Assembly (NCBI GenBank): GCA_946965045.2
Contig: OX337237.1
Location: forward strand, 3,369,039 to 3,433,038
From: Epithemia pelagica
Taxonomy: Eukaryota; Bacillariophyta; Bacillariophyceae; Surirellales; Surirellaceae
DNA: 64,000 nucleotides
Direction of reading: 5' to 3'
The position numbers and the translations under genes were made by a program. Below, piece by piece: positions 10,405 to 20,399 of this stretch (position 1 is its first letter; every line of letters begins with the position of its first letter). The notes under the pieces were generated by a model, which was given only the letters and a program-made list of their open reading frames with translations, was not told the origin of the DNA and did no database searches.

Positions 10405-11484
10405 GGTCCCCAAAGCCACATGGTGGCCACCTATTCTTGTTGGCACCCAACAACAAATTGTTGTTCTACTTCTAGAGGGGATTGAAAACTTGGTTGCAGG
10501 CAATGAGCATCCTGCCATTCTTGCTGTACGAGTCGAGGGGATGACGGAGGAGCACATGCCCAATCGGTATACTGCTAGTTCCCATGGGCGCTTGGCAGAG
10601 CTCGGACAATGGCGGAATAGAGAGACGACGGAATGACGAACAATGCCGCAATCAGTGCAGCCGCAGTAATAGGTGTGGCAGCGACAGCACCGAGGATGCA
10701 GAACCGTTGACAATCTGTCCTTCCTCATGTACAAAACTCCGTCCATAGGTTTTCTTTTACGGCGAAAGAGCCTCGAGATAGTCTGCCCAACGACCCCACG
10801 GTTCCCGTGGGCAATCAGTGTTTGTGATGAGACTCTCTCGATCGACCAAGTGGTCCCAGCAGTTGTTCGTCTTCCCAACAACATCCTAACGCTAAATGAG
10901 CAATAAGAACACGAGCGATCCACCGGGCCAAAACAAGTGTGGTGGAAGCAAATTCTCTTCTGATTTAGCGCATTCCTCTTCAATGTGAGGAAAGATCAGC
11001 AATGATGGGTACGTGGAATCTCTTGTTTCGTGTAATGTGTACATCACCATCCCATGGGTCCCTCCGTAAGAAGAGAAGCTGTGGTTATCAAAAACAGAGA
11101 CTCGGACTGGAAAGAGATCCTCTAGGTAGTCATGAGCGCATCGGAAGAACCTATGGATGCAACACAAGGAAACAGAGAAATGGATAGGAGCCATACATAT
11201 CAGTGGTTGTCTTTCTCGCCATGAGGATTATTTCGATATCCAAAAACTCTCATGGAACTCCAAACAAGAATGCGTGATGTTCTTCATTGCGTGGCTATTG
11301 TCACGATTTGATGTCTCGTGACGAAAGCTCCTACCCCTCTTTGGTCCATCCATTTCGTGCAGTCAGTCGTGCTTCCAGTCCGCACCCATCAGCATCAGCA
11401 TCGCAACAAAAGAGCAAACCTACGTGCCTCTTACAAGGCAGTGTCTCGATCCCCATAAATTCGCTGCAGTCATTGTGTGGAGCC
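10405..11484 (+). repeat. Class B upstream module of K2 (copies 23724-24665 and 49928-50935)
   Basis: About 1 kb of related DNA precedes K2, K3 and K10; its last ~200 bases also precede K8. Shared landmarks are a block around CCACATGGTGGCCACC (absent from the K10 copy), CTAGAGGGGATTG, a stretch of ~150 bases around AACTCCAAACAAGAATGCGT, and TTCCAGTCC just before the gene. Frames in it, including a 222-codon minus-strand frame at 10315-10983, are broken differently in each copy, so I treat it as non-coding spacer or an old pseudogene. Confidence 0.7.
11455..11484 (+). promoter_or_regulatory. Conserved 30-base leader before the K2 ATG
   Basis: ATAAATTC, then GCTGCAG and TCATTGTGTGG, ends at the ATG. 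The same block precedes K4, K5 and K8. K3, K9 and K10 keep TAAATTCTGCAG but carry a different last part (AAACGTTTG). It could be an initiator/5' UTR element, or a splice acceptor (CTGCAG) of a leader intron; the sequence cannot tell which. Confidence 0.5.
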
Positions 11485-12661
11485 ATGACCACAATACTGA
11501 AAGAACGAGCATTGCAGTCGGGCCTTGTCTTATCGGACGAGACACCTGAATGGAATGAAAACAAGTGGCCGCCGCTGGAGGGTGGATGGCGCTGGCATCA
11601 TGCTACGGTCGTACTCGATCATCCCGATGAAGACAACAACATCATCAGGGGACAAACCGTCGTTGTGTTGGGTGGCTATCATCAACGCCAAGGTGGCACC
11701 AATTCCGTCCTTGTATTGAATCTAGCAGTCACAAACATGCGATGGCGAGAAGGACCATCCATGGACAAGAGTCGTCGTGAACATGCCGCTGTTGTGTGCA
11801 ATGGCGCTGTCTACGTGATAGGAGGACACAATCAAGGTCCGTTAGATTGTATCGAAAGAATTGACGTAAAGGATTTGCTGCGATCATCTTCGACATCCAG
11901 CACCACACAGGACAGCCCTTGGATGACATTGACATGTCGATTATCAACGCGACGGTTTGGATGTTGTGCTGTTGCGGTTCACAACCGATACATCGTTGTA
12001 ATAGGTGGCTATTACAACCTTCGTTTTTTGTCGTCAGTGGATTTTCTTGATACCAGGAATCACATTGTCACTTCTGGACCATCCATGACTGTTAAACGAC
12101 AATATTGTGCCAGTGCGGTTATTGGTCACCGCATCTTTGTCGTTGGAGGTTGGAACGAGCGTGGCAATCTTGACTCGGTGGAGTATTTAGACCTTACAAG
12201 GCCATGTGGTACTGAAAAGACAAAGGAGGACTCGGCTAATACATTCATCTCCTTCTCACCCACCTGGACCACTCATTCCGAGTTGCTTTCCATTTCACGC
12301 AATGGTTGCCGTGGGATCTTGTCTGGTGGTGGCGGGAGGACGAGGCAATTCAAGTGTGGACGTCTTGGATACGCACCGCAACCGTGTGTGGAATCTTCGA
12401 CCGTTTAGTACTTTTCGCAGGGGCTGCGGTATGGTGACTGTTGCAAATCAAGTTGCGGTGATTGGTGGTAACGGCAATCCTACCTGTGCGACATTACCAC
12501 TAATGGACAAGAATACATGGTGTTTTCTTGAACTCTCGGAACGAATGGTATCATTGTTTAGACAGATCGGGAAACGGGATGTCAATGTATCTTCCCGCAC
12601 CAACTCGACGTCCACTCTTAAAGATTTAGGACCAATACATATGATGGAGGATAGGACTTGA
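11485..12661 (+). pseudogene. Kelch-repeat protein K2, frameshifted
   Basis: The frame from the ATG at 11485 reads the family N-terminus and four good blades (VVVLGG, VYVIGG, IVVIGG, IFVVGG), then leaves frame after FSPTWTTHSEL at about 12285. Compared with paralogs, 14 bases are missing between GAGTTG and GTTGCCGTGGG (19 bases instead of 33). The rest continues one frame over to 12661, with LVVAGG and VAVIGG blades and a diverged tail. Only this deletion separates it from a full-length copy, so inactivation looks recent. If expressed, the first frame gives ~307 residues lacking blades five and six. Confidence 0.85.
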
Positions 12662-13119
12662 AATGTGCAACAAGTTGCACGGCCATGAGCCCGGCAACTA
12701 TAATTATACTCTCGTACAAAACAGGAGATCGTGTCCATCCTAAGTAACGTTGTCAATTACTTAACTCTTTTGGGACGGCAAATTTTTTACTCCGGTCATT
12801 GACCATTTGGTTAAAATTTTTACTTAACAAAATCACCGATCACTTATAGGATTCTCCACGTAAGCGATGACTCCCAACTCGTGATTCAAAAACCATTGAC
12901 CATAAGGACAATTCCGAAAATCGAGACTTTGTCGTTAATGTAACTCAACAACCAAACCATTTGGTCATTACTCCTTCATACATACTCTTCCATTTGTTAC
13001 AAGCTTTCAGTAGCCGGTCCAAATGCCGAATTCCGACCGGTAGTTCTTGCGTACGAGCAGTTTTGGGAGTATTTCGTACCCTCATTTTTGTTGCACCTCC
13101 TTCGTCTACGACCTTCACC

Positions 13120-15627
13120 ATGGCAGATCGGTCAACACAAGACACCGACAAGCCTCCTACGGCTGCGAGGGAACTTGACTTTCGACAGCCTGACTCCGAT
13201 GATGACGAAGATAACGAAGAAACCTCTGTCCCTTTGATTTCTGCTCATACTCCCACAGAAGAACAAATCAGTGCTTGGAGATCGGAAAACAAGTACATTG
13301 ATGAACAGATGGCTGCGTCGGACCTGGTTCTATTCAACCCGGTGGCTTGTGCTCAGGCTTACAAAGACGACGGCCCACTTGGACTATTCTTCCAGTTCAT
13401 CCCGCGAGGATTCATTGATCGCTTCATGCTCAAGGCCACACAAGAAGAATTGGCCTCCAAGGATGGCAACTCTGGCAAGAAGATTGTCCTTACACCCAAG
13501 CTTTTTCGGTGTGTCATTGGATTAGATATCGCATTATCTCTTTGCAACAGTACCTCCATCAAGGAACTGTGGAGCTCTAAAATGTTTCTCGGCTCTTTGT
13601 CATTCTCGAATTCTATGGCCAGAGACACCTTCACTACCGTCCGTGGTTCGTTGAAGGTGTATTCGACATCGACATGTCGCAACATGGAAGACCCGCTGTG
13701 GCAAGTCCGACCGCTTCTTGGACACGTTCTCCGAAATTTCGCTTCTGTTGGGTATGTTGTTGGGCCCGTTGCGCTTGACGAGGCGAGTTGTCCGACCAAA
13801 GCAAGGACCAAAGCGTCGTCCTACCTTCCGTCTAAACCGGATAAATTTGCCATCCGTTTTTACGCTCTTGTTGGTTGGAAGAGCGTTTATACGTTCGCCT
13901 TGTGGGATAATGGCACCGGTAATGGACTCAACCAAACGCCTGCCGAACGCTTTATGAAGGTCTTCGGTGAACTTTGGTCCTCCTTCAATCAGTTTTCACA
14001 AGCGTGCAAAAGTCGGATGCGCAACGCTTGTCCAGTAGCATTTGACAGCGCATCAATGCTTTGGGTGCTGATGATTGGATTGCTATACAGGTCGATAGCA
14101 GGAGCTGCTTCTCATCGCCGCAGCAACGATTCCCAAGTCCATACTGTCGTGTATATGGACAATTACTATACACGACACGCATTAGCCCGGGCTTGTTCGG
14201 ATTTCACAGACAATTCCATGAAAGTGACCGGTACCGTCAAGATGAACCTTGTTGACAAGGTGAACAAACCATCTGTGATCCAGGCAACGAAAGATTTAGA
14301 AAAACTTCCTCGTGGTTCCTGGATTTTGGTCCAGGTCTACACGGCCGTGATTCATCCGGACAGTAAAATACAAAAAGAGAAAGAAAAAAAGGACGGTTAT
14401 TCTAAGTCGTTACCAAGAGCGAAAGTCGGCTTCGACGAGTCCGATATACTCGAGGTCGCCAATGAATACTGTATTGTTGCGAAACGATGCGGTTTCATTG
14501 TCTTTCATGATAAAAAGCCCGTCGTTTTCTATACAAATGATCTGGCGGATACTCCCCAAACTTTGTTCGGTGACAAGAGTGACGAGCATGCCGTAAGATG
14601 TGTACATGGTCTTGCCACGTTGTTTCGGTGGACGGGGGATTCGTATCACGCCAAGCAATCATTCAAGGTCCCAGCCCCTGTGGTGGCATACAATTTGTTC
14701 ATGAACGGGGTTGATCGGGCGGACCAGATGCGATCGACGAATGCTTGTCGACGCAAGGAGAAACATCTCCATATGACGATCTGGCATTTTGTCGTGGATC
14801 TCTGCATTCTGATTGCGTTCCAAGTGTACCTGAAACTTCGCAATTCACAATTGATCGACGCTAAAAAGCAAGGCACAGAAGAAGAAGAAATTCGAATGGC
14901 CAAAGAGATGCCTTTGAGGGAGTTCAAGAGGAAGGTCTGTGTGGCATTGTGCATGCCGTATGCAGAAACCTACAATGCCACGAAGAAAACAAATAGCAAA
15001 GCCGGTCCACAGGTTGCGTCGGCTGAGAACGTTCAAGCCAAGTTGCCACCTCGTCCCCCAGCACGATACAAGACACCGCCGGTCCGAGGAAGAAAACTAA
15101 GAAGTTCTACGTCTTCGACAAGGAAGAGTGCCCGTTTTGAAGTTGACCTGGAAGCGGATACTCCTGGTGGTGCAAGCGAGGTAACCAAAGCCTCCCAAGC
15201 TTCGACGGAAACAGAAAAGACTGTCCAGCCACTCCGTTTTGAGACCAATTTGTCTCATCACATTCTTCAACCCAACCCAGTCAATCATGGACGCCGACAC
15301 AGAAGCACATGCTACTTGTGTAGCATCATTGGCACTGGCGGCACACATCCAGTCACGAGCTATGGATGTGTGCAATGTCAACGGTGCTTCCATCCCGAGT
15401 GTTTTTCACTCTACCACAACAGTTGGAAGGTGGCCTTTTGCAATGATCGTTGTAAAGAGATTCGCGATCTGTTAGAGGGTTTCTGGACCGCGAATCCCCA
15501 TGTCCTCGAATACAACATGGAAGGCGAAGATACACCAACAAAGGAAGATGTGGAAGAGTACGAGATTCAACAAGGCAAGAAGGGAATTTGTGCGAAAGAA
15601 GAAGACATTCGAAAATTTGGAGAATAA
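13120..15627 (+). CDS. piggyBac transposase with C-terminal Cys-rich finger
   Basis: 835 residues from the ATG at 13120 (CACCATGGC). The frame is open upstream to 12961, but this ATG has the better context and begins the acidic N-terminus typical of the family. The DDE_Tnp_1_7 core is clear. D220 sits in VALDEASCP, followed by SSYLPSKPDKFAIRFY. D347 sits in VVYMDNYYTRHAL. D532 and D535 sit in MNGVDRADQM. Residues ~725-775 form a Cys/His-rich finger (C-x2-C, C-x2-C-x2-C-x-H-x2-C, C-x3-C), the usual DNA-end binding module of this family. It cuts and pastes at TTAA. No stop or frameshift is present, so the enzyme may still be active. Confidence 0.93.
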   Translation: MADRSTQDTDKPPTAARELDFRQPDSDDDEDNEETSVPLISAHTPTEEQISAWRSENKYIDEQMAASDLVLFNPVACAQAYKDDGPLGLFFQFIPRGFIDRFMLKATQEELASKDGNSGKKIVLTPKLFRCVIGLDIALSLCNSTSIKELWSSKMFLGSLSFSNSMARDTFTTVRGSLKVYSTSTCRNMEDPLWQVRPLLGHVLRNFASVGYVVGPVALDEASCPTKARTKASSYLPSKPDKFAIRFYALVGWKSVYTFALWDNGTGNGLNQTPAERFMKVFGELWSSFNQFSQACKSRMRNACPVAFDSASMLWVLMIGLLYRSIAGAASHRRSNDSQVHTVVYMDNYYTRHALARACSDFTDNSMKVTGTVKMNLVDKVNKPSVIQATKDLEKLPRGSWILVQVYTAVIHPDSKIQKEKEKKDGYSKSLPRAKVGFDESDILEVANEYCIVAKRCGFIVFHDKKPVVFYTNDLADTPQTLFGDKSDEHAVRCVHGLATLFRWTGDSYHAKQSFKVPAPVVAYNLFMNGVDRADQMRSTNACRRKEKHLHMTIWHFVVDLCILIAFQVYLKLRNSQLIDAKKQGTEEEEIRMAKEMPLREFKRKVCVALCMPYAETYNATKKTNSKAGPQVASAENVQAKLPPRPPARYKTPPVRGRKLRSSTSSTRKSARFEVDLEADTPGGASEVTKASQASTETEKTVQPLRFETNLSHHILQPNPVNHGRRHRSTCYLCSIIGTGGTHPVTSYGCVQCQRCFHPECFSLYHNSWKVAFCNDRCKEIRDLLEGFWTANPHVLEYNMEGEDTPTKEDVEEYEIQQGKKGICAKEEDIRKFGE

Positions 15628-15694
15628 GAGAGAGAGATTTGATTCATAGAAAACTAGGTACACGATAAGATATTCAATAATTTAGTAATGAGGT

Positions 15695-16438
15695 TTATTC
15701 TACGCTGTCATCTGTAGAGGAGGCCGAATTGTCATCACTATCTTCGTGGTTGGTATCACCTTCTTTGAGGGATGAATCGGCGTCGAATGGAGCACCGGAA
15801 TTACGGAATCCAACGTAGTCGCCATTTGGATCGGGGTACATTTTGTGAATCATTAGCTCAATACACTGTGGAATCCGAACTCGGTTCCAACGACCCAATG
15901 ATCCATACTTGGACGCGATATAGAACTTGTAGAGGTGATGCCGTGTGGCGCGATTGTGTCCGTTGTTTCGTTTATGGGCTTCAAGACCTGCGGTTTGAAG
16001 GGCAATTTCATAAGTCACGCCATCACAGGGGGAAAGTCCACATTGGTCGCAAAGAAGGTCGTTGTTGTTTTGTATAAAAGAAGAGACAACTGCTGCTGGT
16101 TTGGAGTCTTCGGCTTTGTCCTCCTTGTCTTCTTTGTCTCCTTCAGTTTCGGTGTCAACTCCTTTGGTCCGTTCCTTGTCTTCATCTTTCTTGATCATTG
16201 CCTTCACGTCGGAATCGATGATCTGCTGGTTGATTGCTTGAAGATCGATTTTCTTGTTCTCTTGTTGTGCTTGTTGTAACAATTCACCACCCAACGGACT
16301 TAGGAAGAGAGGGGACGACGATGCTTTGCAAACATGCTTGTAGGTAGCGGGATCCTCTTCGTCTATGTAAATCGTCTGTGATTCAGATGTTGGAGTACTT
16401 GGCTTGTACCGTTTCGAATGTTTGGAAGGAGAGTCCAT
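15695..16438 (-). CDS. Accessory ORF of the piggyBac element
   Basis: 247 residues, convergent with the transposase and separated from it by 67 bases. The N-terminal half is charged (K/E/D-rich, residues ~75-115). The C-terminal half has a compact conserved-looking block: LCDQCGLSPCDG, then RATRHHLYKFYI, YGSLGRWNRVRIPQC and MYPDPNGDYVGF. The C-x2-C-x4-C spacing suggests a metal site. It lies entirely inside the terminal inverted repeats and has an intact frame, so it is part of the element. Its function is unknown; I recall similar short proteins in diatom repeats but cannot verify that here. The acidic tail (DSDDNSASSTDDS) ends the protein. Confidence 0.75.
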   Translation of the reverse strand: MDSPSKHSKRYKPSTPTSESQTIYIDEEDPATYKHVCKASSSPLFLSPLGGELLQQAQQENKKIDLQAINQQIIDSDVKAMIKKDEDKERTKGVDTETEGDKEDKEDKAEDSKPAAVVSSFIQNNNDLLCDQCGLSPCDGVTYEIALQTAGLEAHKRNNGHNRATRHHLYKFYIASKYGSLGRWNRVRIPQCIELMIHKMYPDPNGDYVGFRNSGAPFDADSSLKEGDTNHEDSDDNSASSTDDSVE

Positions 16439-16644
16439 GGTGCAAAGGTCGTAAGGACGACACTAATGAAGCACAGTTATGGATTCGAGTCCTGTAACAA
16501 TATTCCCTATAGATTATTCTTACGTGGTTTGGAATCCCCAAGAGATTTTTTGTCCATTTTGTTAAGTGGCGAAATGGGTCACTAAAAATGTGAAATGACC
16601 GACCATATGGTCAAAAGTAGAGGTCGCCGTCCCAAAAGAGTTAA

Positions 16645-16830
16645 GTTAATGGAAAACTTTAAACCACTATACCTATACAGGAATGGCTTGCTCTGTCGAA
16701 AAAAGACATTCTAGTAGACGGGTATCACAGAGCAACTCCTAGCATATTTTGAAGGCACCAGCCTGCGTAGAAGATGACCGCACATGAATTTCCCTCTGAA
16801 TCCATGGTGTTTGTGGCAGTCGGATCCATC
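16645..16830 (+). repeat. Continuation of the K2 tail after the piggyBac element (copy 37600-37800)
   Basis: AACCACTATACCTATAC through GTGTTTGTGGCAGTCGGATCC matches the K6 tail. Together with 12600-12760 it rebuilds one uninterrupted tail, confirming the insertion point. Confidence 0.8.
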
Positions 16831-17855
16831 CGCGATAGAATTGATTCTTGTGAGTGAATCGGCTGTCGACCGAGGTCGACAAAGGTTAAGGACACAAAGT
16901 CACCACGACAACTCATGAGACTATTGGACCATACAGAACAGCCAGCTCGAGACACGAATATCTGCAAGTTTGTGCGACAAGTTGGTTCTGGGTTGTTTGA
17001 TATTGTCTCCCAATCGCAAACCACTTTTGATCGTGATAACATGATTTCCTGCTTTGGTTGTTCGTGGACAAAGCCGCACCATTTGTGAACCACACGAGGT
17101 TGGGGCCACGTTGTAAGGCGAAAGAGGAACATGGTCCATTGTCGAATGTAAATGGTGGTGGGCGTCGTTGTTCCTTCGCTACAGTGTCCTTAGAATTGCC
17201 ACAGTGGTGTGGGTGTTGTGGGTGGATGGTTGAGACTTTGTCGTCGTGTCTCAATGGTCCTGTTACTATTGTCTTGTGACAGGGCCATCGTTGTCGCTGT
17301 GGTTGCTTGATGCAGCCAGGGAAGAGCTAGGGAGGTGTCTGGTTGGTGCAGTTGGTGTGTGGTGAATGGTGGAAGCAACACCCCCACTCGTTGTTCTACC
17401 ACAGCTGAGTGACCGTTGACCAAACTCGAGGCTTGTTCCAATCCTGTACATTCCTGAGTCATGCTGCCAACCACGTGAATCATGGTTGTGACGGACAGTT
17501 GCATCAAAAAAGGGTCGCTCTCGTCCTTGTGTTCTTCTCTTGCGGTTCTTGTGGGTTGTTTCCAAGGTCTAGTGGGGGATGGTGAAGAGTTTTCTTATTC
17601 TGACTGCGGCTCACATGTACAGGTCGATGATCAGGTGAGGAGGAGGACGATAACGAACTTGACAATGCACCGCTGTATTACGAGATCAAAAGCATGGGGA
17701 AGATTGCCATTGTCGTAAAAGGCCAACCATCACCCCAGAAAGAGTCTTTCTCCAGGGGAGACAGGATAGAAAGTAAGGCAGAAATGGCTGCCAGAAGGCG
17801 CGAAAAGGTCAATCTCCGGAGCAAAAGACGGCGACAGCGACAGCGACACATTGTG
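16831..17855. other. Spacer; part shared with 43310-43560
   Basis: 17190-17400 (around GGTTGAGACTTTGTCGT and GGTTGCTTGATG) is a diverged copy of 43310-43480. No frame is conserved between the two copies. No gene is called. Confidence 0.5.
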
Positions 17856-17962
17856 GTGGAGGTATCTTTTTCCTGTCGTTTCGATGGATCTTCCCCCCCC
17901 CCAAAACTGGTGTGGAGTCCCCCTCCCCAAAGTCTGTAAAGTCCATTCCAAATCTTGGTCTG
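17856..17962 (+). repeat. ~100-bp shared module (partner 48896-48993)
   Basis: GGTATCTTTTTCCTGTCGTT, then a C-rich run, GTGGAGTCCCCCTCCCC and CCAAATCTTGGTC. In the second copy the module is followed directly by the sequence that here reappears at 23375, with the hAT and Harbinger elements in between. It marks an ancestral spacer split by insertions. Confidence 0.65.
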
Positions 17963-19592
17963 ATTCCTTTGCGTAGTAAGAATCAAAAACAAACTTCATT
18001 CTCAACAGACCGTGGAACATGATCACACAACCATTGACACGGGTAGAATTTGGAATGGGTAATTCGATTGCGACCATGTTGTGCTTTGCTGCATATTGGC
18101 GAATTTCCTCGAACTTTTTGGTACGCTTGTTCATTACCAATGCCACAAGTTTGAGAGCGGCCTTGTAGACTTTGACAAAGTCAGGGAACTCGTCCTGAAT
18201 TGAGCCACCACGGCGCCGCACAGCAATACCAGTTCCGTGTTTCAGGATCAACTCAGCACGGTGCATGTCACATTTCCCGCCGGTCTGATTACCGACGATA
18301 TATTTTCCTGCTAAAACAGCAGCATTCGTATTATCGTTCACTGACGAAGACAAATCCCGTTGTGTGAAACCAACCGATCCTAGTATATCCAGGGTGTGCT
18401 TTGCGACAGCGGCCGCAGAATGCCCAGCTACTTCACTCAATCCCAGAGGGATCCTGTACATTGCACAGTTCCTTGGGTCGACCAGGAAAATGCATATTCC
18501 CAGGATATCTTTCCTGTGCCCTTGCCATATATCATGGCAAATTGTTCCAAAGGGAATTGCCTTTCCGCAGAGTGCCTTGTACGCATTCCGAATGTTTCTA
18601 CCCAACATGGCAATGGTCCGCATGAACGAATTATAGGAAGTAAGTCGCATTTTCGTAATGGCCTTATTGCTCATTACTGCGTCATTCTTGGATAATTTTG
18701 GGCCCTGCAGAATGGCAAATTGTAGCAGCTGCCGAAAGCTTTCCTTCTCTACGGTCGATGTAGGAAGGCCGTTGTCATTGACAAACCTGTAGATTGCTTC
18801 CTTAAATTTGGATCGGGCCTCTTCTTTGGATAGCATGGTCGCCCCTTTGTATGATGTCATGAGCGACTGGCTGCTTTCCACATTCGTCGGGTGTTGAATG
18901 CCTTCTTCCTCTTCCTTTTCGACGAGCTTCGGATGAAAGTCTCGTCGGTGTTGTCCAACGTTGGATGACACACCTTTTGGCTGGGTGCCACAGAGAAGAG
19001 TGGACTGTAAGAAGGAGGCGTTTGGGTCCTTGAAGCAAATGGGACATACAACCAGACGTTTACAGATTGATCCCCATGTCGATTTCGGCGCTTCCTGATC
19101 TTCACGGGAGGCTTGTCTTATCATGTCAAAGCATCTGATCAGGCCCTCGTATGGAACAAGTTCTTGTGATGGGATTTTCTGTCGTTGTTTAACAAGGTGG
19201 GTGAAATCAAGATGATCAACTTTCCCCCAATAGGAATTGAGATTCTTGAAATGTTTCTTTGGTGGGTCTCGGAATTTGACTTAGGATTTTTCTTTCTTGA
19301 ACAATTCTTGTACTTCCTCTGCAACCGGATCAGCTAAGTCACTGTCATCAACACCATCAACGGTAGAGGAAGATCCTTCATTTTGAACTGTAGCAACATT
19401 TTGATTGTTGTTTGAGTCGGCTTGGGTTACTTGGGTCAAATTGTTTGCGTTGTTTTGGGAAGAAGGAGGTGACTGGGACGAGTTGTTTGTGTTGCTGTTT
19501 GACATGGTGGAATCAGACAAAGTCGATAGAGAAACTGGGCTTTGAAGATTGTTTTGATGGATCGAATAACCAGGATACAAGCATGAAGACAT
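17963..19592 (-). pseudogene. hAT transposase with one nonsense codon and a lost C-terminus
   Basis: The ATG is at 19592. The frame gives a Ser/Asn/Gln-rich N-terminus, then a TAA at 19281-19283, then continues in the same frame as a BED-like finger region (FKNLNSYWGKVDH, CPICFKDP, QHRRDFH) and the hAT core (FVNDNGLPTSTVEKESFRQL, HDIWQGHRKDILGICIF, NDNTNAAVLAG, KCDMHRAELILKHG). At about 17963 the hAT reading frame runs into an unrelated shared spacer module, so the C-terminal dimerisation domain is missing. hAT enzymes excise and insert with 8-bp duplications. One point nonsense plus a truncation makes this copy dead. A stop-codon intron is unlikely, because no splice signals flank the TAA. 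Confidence 0.8.
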
Positions 19593-20132
19593 GTGCGTCC
19601 TAGCATGAGGGGAAAGATGAAAGGATCAGGGATGTTTCTTGCTGTGGGTCAATGACCAAGGAGAAAGAGTATGAAGGGGTGCTGGTTGGTTGCTGATATA
19701 CGAGGAGACGATGTATCTTGTCACTATGAGATTTTGTATGGTTGGGATCGGCAATACAAGACATACGAGGAAATATAGAATTCTATGCTAGGGAAATGTG
19801 AATTGAATTGAAATAGAGAATTCGTATTGCAGGGAATGGCGAAATGGAATGGAATTGGGAATTTGGAAATACGTGGGGAGGAAATGAATGGAAATTCAGA
19901 ATTGTCGAAGACAGTACTTGAAATGAAATTGGGAATTGGGAATTGTGAGGGGAGGGGTGGGGAAAATGGAGGGAAAATAGGAAATTTCCTTGTCGTAACT
20001 GTCAAAATGAACTAAAATTGTGTATTTGGGATTTCATGGACGGTGAAATAGGCGGAAATAACGGAATTTCGCTTAAATTTCTTCCCAATTTTGGGAATTA
20101 GAAAAAATCTCAATTCGGAATTCAAAACCCTG
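17963..20132 (-). mobile_element. hAT element remnant; one terminus visible at 20128-20132
   Basis: Read on the minus strand, CAGGGTTTTGAATTCCG begins at 20132. A CAGGG start is typical of hAT ends. Between it and the ATG lies ~540 bases of AT-rich DNA full of GGAATT-like words. The other end is missing because the element is cut inside its gene, so no 8-bp duplication can be paired (candidate left half 20133-20140). Confidence 0.6.
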
Positions 20133-20399
20133 CTGTGTAGCTTCCCAAAACCGCGCGGTGCCGAAAAGTAGTTCGCATTCATTTCACCTTGCACGGTGTA
20201 CCGGCTGGGAGCTGGGGTAATCCTGAGCAGCTCGCTGTCATGCCAGGCAAAGTCTGACTACAAAGCGGAACACGACCAGAACGCTTAATCGATGTACTAT
20301 AGCATAAACTATGAACATGGACAAATAGAGAACTAATAGAAAGATTTAGGCCCACCACCACCCGGTTTTTGCAACCGCCCCAAATCATACTACATTAAT

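Larger units (their letters stand above)
12765..16640 (+). mobile_element. piggyBac-family DNA transposon, 3876 bp, with TTAA target duplication
   Basis: Perfect 15-bp terminal inverted repeats (CTCTTTTGGGACGGC at 12765-12779, its complement at 16626-16640) are flanked by TTAA at 12761-12764 and 16641-16644. Imperfect copies of ACCATTTGGT or ACCATATGGT recur near both ends, as expected for subterminal transposase sites. The host DNA on either side matches the uninterrupted tail of K6 (37465-37800), which serves as the empty site. The element carries a full transposase and a second, convergent ORF. Intact repeats and frames suggest a young insertion. Confidence 0.95.

Noticed and set aside
10315-10983. 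222-codon minus-strand ORF
   Set aside because: The related sequences at 23.7-24.2 and 49.8-50.4 kb break this frame at several places.
12961-13119. N-terminal extension of the piggyBac transposase
   Set aside because: The ATG at 13120 has better context and a typical acidic start; the extension is hydrophobic and shares sequence with the subterminal repeats.
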